Source: Acidobacteriota bacterium
GTDB taxonomy: Bacteria > Acidobacteriota > Vicinamibacteria > Vicinamibacterales > CAVVIG01
Assembly (NCBI GenBank): GCA_003222455.1
Contig: QHWF01000194.1
Coordinates: 1 to 6,539 of the forward strand
Direction: 5' to 3'
DNA length: 6,539 bases
A model generated the notes under the pieces. That model ran no database searches. It was not told the DNA's origin and saw only the letters and a list, made by a program, of their open reading frames with translations. The position numbers and the translations under genes are program-made. Each line of letters opens with the position of its first letter. The first letter of the stretch is position 1. This document shows, in pieces, positions 1 to 6,323 of the stretch.

Positions 1-26
1 CAACATTCGTGGTGGACGTGAAATGA
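1..26 (+). CDS. C-terminal end of an upstream gene (partial)
   Basis: Only the last few codons are inside the window. Reading from base 3 the frame gives TFVVDVK followed by a TGA stop at 24-26. The stop overlaps the ATG at 23-25 of the next gene in an ATGA junction, the usual sign of translational coupling in bacterial operons. That junction is the main reason to believe this frame rather than the other two. One alternative frame stops at 19-21 with QHSWWT, and the other runs open into the next gene. No function can be inferred from seven residues. Confidence 0.5.
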
Positions 27-853
27 CGGCTATGAGGCCCGGCGAAACCGGCGGTGTGGTGCTGCTCGGATGGAAAACGCGGGACAGGGCATTGGCGCTG
101 CTGCAGCAGGACTGCGAGTTCGATCCGCCGCTCAACGACCACGACGCGGAAGTCTTGTGGGCGCGGTACCGCGAGCGCGTCAACGCTGTACGCGGGCGGC
201 CCGTTCGTGCCCCGGCTCCTCTTGTGTTCACAGACGACGAACAGCGACTGGTCGCCGACTTTCTGCAGGATCAGGCACGCCACGGCGGAAATGTTCGAGG
301 CGTCGTCAAAGTCGATCCGCTTGGGCTGGTGGCGCATCAACTCGAAATCACGACGGCCCGCACCACGTAGCTGTCGGAGCGGCTCCAGACTCCGGCGGAC
401 TGGGCGCTGGAATGTTTGTGTCCGGCGCCTTCAGCAGAACGGCCTTCCATTCGTCACGCACCGAACTCGATGGATGTCGATTTACCGCACGGGGAATGGG
501 CGCTGGTGTTCGATGCCAAGATGGGGCTTGTCCTCGGCGAGGCGGCCCGTTGCATCACGGTGACCCCGATCGAGCCATACCTCGTATTGTGGTCCGTATA
601 CCACAGAGCCTACGCCTCGGTCGCCTGCCGTCCAAAAGGCGGGGCCGCGATTCTTGCCGCGGTGGTGGGCGATCCGGGAGTGGCGGCGGCGGCGCGGTCG
701 TGCGGGCTGCGCGCGGTGCGGAGCGACCACCCGCCCGTTTTCTCAGACTTTTTCGACCCAGAGCTGGCGTTGCCGGTTCGCTTCCGCGCCAAACGGTTCA
801 CGATGGAAATCCGCGCGCGGATGGTCGCCGCCAACGTCGAAGCGTCGATTTGA
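23..853 (+). pseudogene. Unrecognised gene interrupted by an in-frame TAG (probable pseudogene)
   Basis: One reading frame (276 codon positions before the TGA at 851-853) shows coding character throughout: third positions are mostly G or C and the composition looks like a soluble protein. It is broken once, by TAG at 368-370 (codon 116). A single C-to-T change from CAG (Gln) would explain this, and the same frame continues cleanly with LSERLQTPADWALE. The ATG at 23 is favoured because GGTGGA (11-16) sits six bases upstream and because of the ATGA overlap with the previous gene. The first part (115 residues) is charged, with segments such as RDRALALLQQDCEFDPPL. The second part carries MDVDLPHGEWALVFDAK and an Ala/Val-rich stretch, ILAAVVGDPGVAAAA. 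No signal peptide, convincing membrane helix or known domain was recognised. If the TAG is real, the gene would give a truncated 115-residue product. Restart at ATG 470 is possible, but it lacks a visible ribosome binding site. A sequencing error or amber read-through cannot be excluded. Confidence 0.6.
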
Positions 854-941
854 CCGTCCGCAATTCGGGCTGGAGAGTGTCCGAGCTACGCGTCGGTGCC
901 GGCGTGGAACGCAAATTCTGCGAAGGCCGGTAAGAAGTACT

Positions 942-1028
942 GTTCTTCTTTGCCTCCTTTGCGCTTGCCGGGCCGAAGCTCATTGCAAGGCCCCTCGAGC
1001 GAAGGCCGGACCTCTGCGTTCGATCGTG
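942..1028. repeat. Dispersed intergenic repeat, copy 1
   Basis: This segment aligns with 1535-1620 over almost its whole length with about one single-base gap. Shared blocks include GTTCTTCTT at the left end, GCGCTTGCC in the middle and TCGAGCGAAGGC towards the right. The copy can fold: CCGGGCC (968-974) faces GGCCGG (1004-1009), and GCTC (978-981) faces GAGC (997-1000). The two stems are separated by a symmetric GAA/GAA internal loop (975-977 and 1001-1003), around a 15-base loop. An 11-base block, GCGAAGGCCGG, occurs just outside the left end (920-930) and again inside the right part (999-1009). The style resembles the non-coding repeats scattered between genes in acidobacterial genomes. 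No transposase is nearby. Confidence 0.65.
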
Positions 1029-1029
1029 A

Positions 1030-1047
1030 TGTCCGCTCTAGCGGACA
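1030..1047. repeat. Perfect 8-base palindrome (TGTCCGCT/AGCGGACA)
   Basis: TGTCCGCT (1030-1037) and AGCGGACA (1040-1047) are exact reverse complements around two bases. The element directly follows repeat copy 1 and may be its terminal hairpin. Two smaller palindromes with the same core lie downstream: GTCCG-c-CGGAC at 1095-1105 and GTCCGGAC at 1146-1153. It could equally be an operator for a dimeric regulator, but no gene start lies close enough to argue for that. Confidence 0.5.
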
Positions 1048-1120
1048 GGATACGCCGGCGCTCGGGTCGTTGCGCCGGCCCCGGTCTCGGGCATGTCCGC
1101 CGGACCCTGCGCCGATCGCG

Positions 1121-1276
1121 TCAGGGCTGTTCAGACTTCGGCGGTGTCCGGACCAGCGCAGCGAAGAGCTGCCCGTCCGGTTCGCATCGAAGAATAAGTT
1201 GATCGCCTGGGCGCGTGGAGCGCCCCGCGGCAATGGTGATAAGGAGCGCCAACGCGCCGCCGGCGATGCGACGCAT
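1121..1276 (-). CDS. Possible small exported protein (weak)
   Basis: A minus-strand frame starting at the ATG at 1276-1274 encodes 51 residues. Its start, MRRIAGGALALLITIAAG, looks like a signal peptide: two arginines, then a hydrophobic run ending in small residues. The rest is short and polar, with GDQLILRCEPDGQLF. The frame can be extended upstream to an ATG at 1324 or a GTG at 1363. No candidate start has a clear ribosome binding site. The gene would be unusually small and sits between repeats in otherwise non-coding DNA. It may be a chance frame or the remnant of a longer gene. Confidence 0.18.
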   Translation of the reverse strand: MRRIAGGALALLITIAAGRSTRPGDQLILRCEPDGQLFAALVRTPPKSEQP

Positions 1277-1534
1277 TTCGGGCGTGGTGCCGGGCTCACG
1301 ATCGTTCAGTTCGACTTGGGCCATGTTGCTCGATGAAACTGCAAGGATGCCGCCGCTCACCACTCAGGGAAATGCCTTGATTATTCGATCACGCTGCGGC
1401 TCGTCGATGCACGCAGGATCACGAAGCCCGAAAAAAGTTCGACTTTCAGTTGACTCGGCGTGGTTGCGTCGTCGCCTCGTCTCGTCCCACGCTCCGGCCG
1501 CGAGGGTGCGCTCGAGCGACGTCACGATCCGATA

Positions 1535-1620
1535 GTTCTTCTTCGCGGCCTTCGCGCTTGCCACGCCGAATCTCGCTGAATCGCGATCGAGCGAAGGCTG
1601 GGCCTTTGCGGTCAAACGCG
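1535..1620. repeat. Dispersed intergenic repeat, copy 2
   Basis: This is the second copy of the repeat at 942-1028, in the same orientation, offset by 593 bases in its left part and 592 in its right part. The left end GTTCTTCTT, the GCGCTTGCC block and TCGAGCGAAGGC are kept. The hairpin is weaker here: GCC (1565-1567) faces GGC (1596-1598), and the GAA/GAA internal loop (1568-1570 and 1593-1595) is retained. An additional inverted pair, GCCTTCGC/GCGAAGGC, can form within this copy, and ATCGCGAT (1580-1587) is a perfect palindrome in the loop region. It ends about 145 bases before the gcvT start. Confidence 0.65.
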
Positions 1621-1626
1621 GCGTCG

Positions 1627-1671
1627 GTCAGCCGGACACGGTGCCAGGCCAGCGAAACCCGTCGGGCTGAC
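1627..1671 (+). other. Inverted repeat in the region upstream of gcvT
   Basis: GTCAGCC (1627-1633) pairs exactly with GGCTGAC (1665-1671). Inside it, ACGG (1638-1641) can pair with CCGT (1659-1662), giving a two-part stem about 95 bases before the gcvT start. This could be a structured RNA leader or chance pairing in GC-rich DNA. It does not match the glycine riboswitch pattern or any other riboswitch that I could recognise. Confidence 0.25.
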
Positions 1672-1702
1672 GCGTTCGGACCTGACAGGCCCCCGTCCGA
1701 GG

Positions 1703-1729
1703 TTGACCGGCCCGGAAGGCGCATAGTAC
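1703..1729 (+). promoter_or_regulatory. Weak candidate sigma70-type promoter for gcvT
   Basis: TTGACC (1703-1708) is a good -35 match. The possible -10 hexamers are poor: CATAGT (1722-1727) with a short 13-base spacer, or TAGTAC (1724-1729) with 15 bases. Transcription from here would give a leader of about 30 bases before the ATG at 1765. It is the only -35-like site noticed close to the operon, but the spacing is not ideal, so the call is tentative. Confidence 0.2.
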
Positions 1730-1764
1730 CGTTACCTCTTCGGCTCGTGCGCTCGATCGCGCCC

Positions 1765-2886
1765 ATGGAACAGGCGACTGTCACTCCACTCAAGAAGACG
1801 CCGCTGAACGCCCGCCACCGCGCCCTGGGAGCGAAGATGGTCTCCTTTGGCGGCTGGGACATGCCCGTCGAGTACTCGGGCATCGTCAACGAGCATCTGG
1901 CGGTAAGAACGAGGGCCGGGCTGTTCGACGTCAGCCACATGGGAGAGATTGAGATTGCCGGCAAGGATGCCCTCGCCGCGGTGCAGCGAATCTCATCCAA
2001 CGACGCATCGAAGCTGGCCGTCGGGCAGGCCCAGTACTCCGGGCTGTTGACGCCTCAAGGCACCTTCATCGACGACCTGCTGGTGTATCGGCTCGCACCC
2101 GCTCACTTCCTGCTGGTGGTCAACGCGTCGCATATTCCGAAGGACTACGCCTGGATCGCGGAGCAGATCAAACCGGCCGGGGATGCGGTGGCCGTCGACG
2201 CGAGCGCGCGGTACACGCTGCTGGCGCTGCAGGGTCCCCAGGCGCGCGAGACGCTGCAGTCGTTGACGGGCGTCGATCTTGCGGACATTAGATATTACTG
2301 GTTTGCCCACGGCGAAGTCGCGGGTGTGCGGGCCACGATTTCACGAACCGGTTATACCGGTGAGGACGGCTTCGAAATGTTCGTGCCGCCGCAGTCGGCC
2401 GAACGGGTGTGGCAGGCCGTCCTCGAGGCCGGCCGCACCGCCGGGGTCATCCCCTGCGGCCTGGGCGCGCGCGACACGCTGCGGCTCGAGGCCGCGATGC
2501 GGCTGCACGGCAACGACATCGACGAAACGACCACGGCCCTGGAGGCGGATCTGAGCTGGATCGTCGGGTGGAAGAAGGACGATTTCAACGGCGCCGCCGC
2601 ATTGCGCGAGCAGAAAGCCGCCGGTGTGAAGCGGAAGCTTGTCGGGTTCGAGATGATCGACCGCGGCATCGCGCGTCAGGGCTACGAGGTGTACGTTGGC
2701 GAGCGGACCGTGCCCGGGTGCAGGGTCACCAGCGGTACGCAAACACCGTACTTGAAGAAGGCCATCGGCATGGCGTACCTGCCGGCCGAGCACTCGATAC
2801 CCGAGACCGAGTTCGACGTCGATATCCGTGGCCGGCGCATCCGCGCACGCGTTGTCCCGATGCCTTTTTACAAGAGAGCAAAATGA
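1765..2886 (+). CDS. gcvT: Glycine cleavage system aminomethyltransferase (T protein)
   Basis: The product (373 residues) takes the aminomethyl group carried on the lipoyl arm of H protein, releases ammonia and transfers the carbon to tetrahydrofolate, forming 5,10-methylene-THF in the cytoplasm. The sequence follows the T-protein family from end to end. TPLNARHRALGAKMVSFGGW lies near residues 12-31, AVRTRAGLFDVSHMGE at 46-61, and IDDL at 102-105, where the family has its key acidic residue. GYTGEDGFE is at 197-204, CGLGARDTLRLEAAM at 231-245, and a C-terminal barrel domain contains VTSGTQTP (321-328). The length is normal for the family. The ATG at 1765 is chosen because homology begins directly after it. 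The frame is open further upstream, but that stretch runs through a repeat and is arginine-rich. An in-frame GTG at 1747 is a minor alternative. No Shine-Dalgarno site is visible before either start. The stop overlaps the gcvH start. Confidence 0.97.
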   Translation: MEQATVTPLKKTPLNARHRALGAKMVSFGGWDMPVEYSGIVNEHLAVRTRAGLFDVSHMGEIEIAGKDALAAVQRISSNDASKLAVGQAQYSGLLTPQGTFIDDLLVYRLAPAHFLLVVNASHIPKDYAWIAEQIKPAGDAVAVDASARYTLLALQGPQARETLQSLTGVDLADIRYYWFAHGEVAGVRATISRTGYTGEDGFEMFVPPQSAERVWQAVLEAGRTAGVIPCGLGARDTLRLEAAMRLHGNDIDETTTALEADLSWIVGWKKDDFNGAAALREQKAAGVKRKLVGFEMIDRGIARQGYEVYVGERTVPGCRVTSGTQTPYLKKAIGMAYLPAEHSIPETEFDVDIRGRRIRARVVPMPFYKRAK

Positions 2887-3257
2887 GCTATCCCGGTGGC
2901 TACAAGTACACCAAAGATCACGAGTGGATCGAGCTCGTGGACGGCCGCGGCAAGGTCGGCATCACCGACTACGCGCAGCAGCAGCTCGGCGACGTTGTGT
3001 ACATCGAGCTGCCGGAAGTTGGTGCGACGTTGAAACAGGGTCAATCATTTGGGACCATCGAGTCGGTGAAGGCGGTTTCGGAGCTGTATGCGCCGGTCGG
3101 TGGCGAGGTTGTCGAAGTCAACGCCGCGCTGAAGGACAAACCCGAAGCCGTCAATGCCGACCCGCACGGCAGCTGGATGATCGTGGTGAAGCTGGCGAAC
3201 GCCGCCGAGGCCGGCGCCCTGCTGGATGCCACTCAATACCAGGAGCTATTGAAGTAG
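2883..3257 (+). CDS. gcvH: Glycine cleavage system H protein (lipoyl carrier)
   Basis: This small acidic protein (124 residues) shuttles the aminomethyl intermediate between P and T proteins on a lipoyl group and returns its electrons to L protein. Family landmarks are clear: KYTKDHEWIE at residues 8-17, GKVGITDYAQQQLGDVVYIE (23-42), and the lipoylation site ESVKAVSE with Lys63 (codon 3069-3071) at the tip of the hairpin. NADPHGSWMI follows (91-100), and the last residues form the usual C-terminal helix. Length is typical of bacterial GcvH. The start codon overlaps the gcvT stop as ATGA, so translation is probably coupled. A weak purine run, AAGAGAG (2872-2878), precedes it inside the gcvT end. 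Lipoate must be attached by LipB/LipA or a ligase encoded outside the window. Confidence 0.98.
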   Translation: MSYPGGYKYTKDHEWIELVDGRGKVGITDYAQQQLGDVVYIELPEVGATLKQGQSFGTIESVKAVSELYAPVGGEVVEVNAALKDKPEAVNADPHGSWMIVVKLANAAEAGALLDATQYQELLK

Positions 3258-3278
3258 GGTGCCGAACTTCACCTGACG

Positions 3279-6170
3279 ATGCTTGATCACGAACGATTTC
3301 AGTCCCGCCATATCGGTCCAGACGAGGCGGAACGCGACGAGATGCTGGCCGTTGTCGGTGCCTCGTCGCTGGACGCGCTGATGGACGAAGCCATTCCGGC
3401 ACGGATTCGCTTGAACCGGCCGCTCGATCTGCCCGATGGCCAGAGCGAGTACGAGTTCCTGCGGGACCTCCGCGGCGTCGGCGCGCGCAATCGCGTCTTC
3501 CGGTCGTTCATCGGTCTTGGTTACTACGACACCATCACGCCGAGCGTGATTCTTCGCAACGTTCTCGAGAACCCGGGCTGGTATACGCCGTACACGCCGT
3601 ATCAGGCCGAGATTGCCCAGGGCCGTCTCGAGGCGCTCCTCAATTTCCAGACCATGGTGCGCGACCTCACGGGCATGGAGGTCGCGAATGCCTCGTTGCT
3701 GGACGAGGCAACCGCCGCCGCCGAGGCGATGACGATGCTGCACCGGGTGCAGGCGAAGCGGCTCGAGCGCGCGAGCGGGTCCGGGCAGTTCTTCGTGGCG
3801 GATTCGTGCTTTGCCCAGACCATAGACGTCCTGCGGTCGCGGGCGGAACCATTGAAGATCGAGCTGGTGATTGGCGATTTCCGGACCGCGTTATTCACGG
3901 ACCGCACGTTCGGTGCGCTGGTGCAGACACCGGACGAAGCGGGCCGCGTCCACGATGTGCGCAACTTCATCGCTCGAGCGCGGGAGGCGGGCGTCATGGT
4001 GGCGGTCGGCACCGATCTGCTCAGTTGCGTGCTGCTGACCCCTCCCGGTGAGATGGGCGCCGATGTCGTTTACGGGAACTCGCAACGATTGGGTGTACCC
4101 CTCGGGTATGGCGGGCCTCACGCTGCGTTCTTTGCGACCGTCGAGAAGCATATCCGCCAGGCGCCCGGACGGATCATCGGCGTCTCGATCGACGGCCGCG
4201 GCAATACGGCGTATCGGATGGCGCTGCAGACGCGCGAGCAGCATATCCGGCGTGAGAAGGCGACGTCGAATATCTGTACGGCGCAGGCGTTGCTCGCGAA
4301 CATCGCGGGCTTGTACGCCGTGTATCACGGACCGGCGGGACTGAAACGGATCGCCACGCGCGTGCATCAGTACGCCGAGGTGCTCGAACGTGAGTTGGCG
4401 AAAATCGGCGTCAAGCAGGTGAACGAGCACTACTTCGATACGCCGCGCTTCGAGGTGCCTGGAGGAGTCGATGCCGTGGCTCGCATCGTGAAAGCGGCGC
4501 TGAGGACCAACATCAATCTTGGCTACCGGCGCGACGGCACCGTCCACGTGGCGCTCGACGAGACCGTCGATCGCGCCGACATCAACGCCATCGTCTCTGC
4601 ATTTGCGGCGGGCGTGGGGAGGCCGGCGCCGATCCTCGAACATGCGCCCGGCGGCCCGGCGAGTGTCGAGCGGCCGTATCCTGAGGGGCTGGCACGGACT
4701 TCACCGTTCCTGACACATCCCGTCTTCAACAAGCATCATTCGGAAACGGAAATGATGCGCTACATCCGCAGTCTGGAGCGCAAGGACGTCGGTCTCGACA
4801 CGTCGATGATTCCGCTTGGCTCGTGCACGATGAAGCTGAACGCGGCCTCCGAGATGCTGCCCGTCACCTGGCCCGAATTCAGCCGGCTCCATCCCTTTGC
4901 GCCGGTCGATCAAGCCGACGGTTACCTGCAGATCTTCCGCGAGCTCGAAACGATGCTGGCCGCGATTACCGGTTTGGCCGCCGTGTCGCTCCAGCCGAAT
5001 TCAGGCGCACAGGGCGAGCTCGCGGGCCTGATGGTGATTCGCGCCTACCATCGCGATCGGGGAGACACGGCCCGCGACATCGTCTTGATTCCGGCATCGG
5101 CGCATGGGACCAACCCCGCGAGCGCGGTGATGGCGGGGATGCGCGTGGTGGTCGTCGCCAGCACGAGCGAGGGGAATATCGATCTGGGCGATCTGGAACG
5201 GAAGGCCAGCGCGCACACGGAGCGGCTCTCGGCGCTGATGGTCACGTATCCGTCCACGCACGGCGTGTTCGAGGAAACCATTCAGGATGTCTGTGCGATC
5301 GTCCACCGCTACGGCGGGCAGGTGTACATGGACGGCGCGAACATGAACGCGCAGGTCGGGTTGACGAGCCCCGCGGTGATTGGCGCGGACGTGTGCCACA
5401 TCAACCTGCACAAGACCTTCAGCATTCCGCACGGCGGCGGCGGCCCCGGCATGGGGCCGATTGGCGTCGCCGCGCACCTGGCGCCGTTCCTGCCCGGCCA
5501 TCCGCTGGTCAAAACCGGAGGCGATCGGGCGATCCACGCAATCGCCGCGGCGCCGTGGGGCAGCGCGAGCATCCTGGTCATTTCGTACGCCTATATGAAA
5601 ATGCTCGGACGCGATGGCATGACCGATGCCACGCGGTACGCGATTCTCAACGCCAACTACATCAAGTCGCGGCTCGAACGGCTTTTCCCGGTGCTGTACA
5701 CGCGGCGCAACGGCCGCGTCGCGCACGAGATGATTTTCGACCTGCGGCCGCTGAAGCAGGCGAGCGGCGTCGAGGAAGGCGACGTCGCCAGGCGCCTGAT
5801 GGACTACGGTTTTCACGCGCCGACCGTCTCGTTCCCGGTTCCCGGCACGTTGATGGTCGAGCCGACAGAGAGCGAATCGAAGGACGAGCTCGATCGGTTC
5901 TGCGACGCGATGATCGCGATCCGCCGGGAGATTCAGGATGTCATCGACGGCAAAGCCGACCGGGCGGACAACGTGTTGAAGAACGCTCCGCACACGGCGG
6001 AGGCGGTGGCCGCCGACGACTGGCCGCATCGGTACTCTCGCGAACAGGCGGCGTTTCCGCTCCCGTTCGTTCGGCACCACAAGTACTGGCCAAGTGTCGG
6101 GCGGATTGACAATCCGTACGGCGACCGAAATCTGATCTGTTCGTGTCCGCCCATCGAAGCCTTTGCGTGA
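3279..6170 (+). CDS. gcvP: Glycine dehydrogenase (decarboxylating), P protein, single-chain form
   Basis: The product (963 residues) is the PLP-dependent decarboxylase that removes CO2 from glycine and loads the remaining aminomethyl group onto lipoylated H protein. It is the fused form: the N-terminal half matches GcvPA and the C-terminal half GcvPB of split systems, and the length is close to that of the E. coli enzyme. N-terminal landmarks are FQSRHIGPDEAERDEML (7-23) and PYTPYQAEIAQGRLEALLNF (104-123). The catalytic half has GSCTMKLN (514-521), SAHGTNPASA (607-616) with His609, and DGANMNAQ (685-692) with Asp685, probably contacting the PLP ring. It also has HINLHKTFSIPHGGGGPG (707-724), where Lys712 (codon 5412-5414) is the expected Schiff-base lysine. 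The conserved end GDRNLICSCPP is intact, so the gene looks functional. The ATG lies 21 bases after gcvH. No clear ribosome binding site precedes it: AGGGT at 3256-3260 is about 18 bases away. Coupling to gcvH translation is likely. Confidence 0.98.
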   Translation: MLDHERFQSRHIGPDEAERDEMLAVVGASSLDALMDEAIPARIRLNRPLDLPDGQSEYEFLRDLRGVGARNRVFRSFIGLGYYDTITPSVILRNVLENPGWYTPYTPYQAEIAQGRLEALLNFQTMVRDLTGMEVANASLLDEATAAAEAMTMLHRVQAKRLERASGSGQFFVADSCFAQTIDVLRSRAEPLKIELVIGDFRTALFTDRTFGALVQTPDEAGRVHDVRNFIARAREAGVMVAVGTDLLSCVLLTPPGEMGADVVYGNSQRLGVPLGYGGPHAAFFATVEKHIRQAPGRIIGVSIDGRGNTAYRMALQTREQHIRREKATSNICTAQALLANIAGLYAVYHGPAGLKRIATRVHQYAEVLERELAKIGVKQVNEHYFDTPRFEVPGGVDAVARIVKAALRTNINLGYRRDGTVHVALDETVDRADINAIVSAFAAGVGRPAPILEHAPGGPASVERPYPEGLARTSPFLTHPVFNKHHSETEMMRYIRSLERKDVGLDTSMIPLGSCTMKLNAASEMLPVTWPEFSRLHPFAPVDQADGYLQIFRELETMLAAITGLAAVSLQPNSGAQGELAGLMVIRAYHRDRGDTARDIVLIPASAHGTNPASAVMAGMRVVVVASTSEGNIDLGDLERKASAHTERLSALMVTYPSTHGVFEETIQDVCAIVHRYGGQVYMDGANMNAQVGLTSPAVIGADVCHINLHKTFSIPHGGGGPGMGPIGVAAHLAPFLPGHPLVKTGGDRAIHAIAAAPWGSASILVISYAYMKMLGRDGMTDATRYAILNANYIKSRLERLFPVLYTRRNGRVAHEMIFDLRPLKQASGVEEGDVARRLMDYGFHAPTVSFPVPGTLMVEPTESESKDELDRFCDAMIAIRREIQDVIDGKADRADNVLKNAPHTAEAVAADDWPHRYSREQAAFPLPFVRHHKYWPSVGRIDNPYGDRNLICSCPPIEAFA

Positions 6171-6226
6171 GGACAGCCACGAGACTGCTTTCAGCTGCAT
6201 CGGGATAATCAGCAGCGTTGATGGGC

Positions 6227-6250
6227 CACGAAGACACGAAAGCACGAAGA
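6227..6250 (+). repeat. Three-unit tandem repeat, 8-base period (CACGAAnn)
   Basis: CACGAA occurs at 6227-6232, 6235-6240 and 6243-6248, each followed by two purines, giving an exact 8-base period. It lies 56 bases after the gcvP stop. The purine-rich pattern running into GAAGAAG resembles the reverse-strand reading of the left end of the repeats at 942 and 1535. All three may therefore belong to related families of dispersed intergenic repeats. Confidence 0.5.
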
Positions 6251-6260
6251 AGACAGTTCC

Positions 6261-6296
6261 GGCTGACCACCTTCGCCAAGGCTACGGTGGTCCGCC
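6261..6296. repeat. Hairpin following the CACGAA repeat
   Basis: GGC-t-GACCACC (6261-6271) pairs with GGTGGTC-c-GCC (6286-6296), a 10-base-pair stem with one mismatch and a 14-base loop that contains TTCGCCAAGGC. Its position directly after the tandem CACGAA units suggests that the two form one composite element. It could help end gcvP transcription, although no T tract follows. Confidence 0.4.
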
Positions 6297-6323
6297 AGCG
6301 AATTCCCAATCCTGAATTGTGAA

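Larger units (their letters stand above)
854..1764. other. Long repeat-bearing intergenic region upstream of gcvT
   Basis: About 0.9 kb separates the interrupted gene from gcvT, and no convincing protein-coding gene was found in it on either strand. Open frames here are short, arginine-, serine- and proline-rich, and their translation changes character where the repeats lie, which suggests chance frames in GC-rich DNA. The region holds two diverged copies of a repeat in the same orientation, several short palindromes built on GTCCG/CGGAC, a weak minus-strand ORF, an inverted repeat at 1627-1671 and a weak promoter candidate. It looks like non-coding sequence gathered around dispersed repeats, perhaps with remains of a lost gene. 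Confidence 0.6.

Noticed and set aside
70..933. Plus-strand 287-codon frame overlapping the unknown gene
   Set aside because: The arginine/glycine-rich translation is a shadow of the real frame 23-853, where third positions are G/C-biased.
886..1299. Minus-strand 137-codon frame
   Set aside because: Its C-terminal part is simply a translation of repeat copy 1, and the rest is proline/arginine-rich with no domain character.
1364..1615. Minus-strand 83-codon frame
   Set aside because: It starts inside repeat copy 2, lacks protein-like composition and has no supported start.
1450..1764. N-terminal extension of gcvT by about 105 codons from a TTG
   Set aside because: The frame is open, but the residues are arginine/serine-rich, run through repeat copy 2 and have no family counterpart. 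T-protein homology begins right after the ATG at 1765.
1500..1764. Glycine riboswitch upstream of gcvT
   Set aside because: The conserved core pattern of the aptamer could not be found. The GAGCGAAGGC stretch belongs to the dispersed repeat, which also occurs away from gcvT at 942-1028.
854..1764. Insertion sequence between the two repeat copies
   Set aside because: The copies are direct and diverged. No transposase frame or target duplication could be seen.
4823..6109. Plus-strand 428-codon frame inside gcvP
   Set aside because: It is an arginine-rich shadow in another frame of an intact, conserved gcvP.
5001..6245. Minus-strand 414-codon frame antisense to gcvP
   Set aside because: Long antisense frames are expected opposite GC-rich genes. 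The translation has no recognisable domain and gcvP is clearly the real gene.
6227..6250. CRISPR-like array from the CACGAA units
   Set aside because: The units are six bases with two-base gaps. There are no spacers of CRISPR length and no cas genes.
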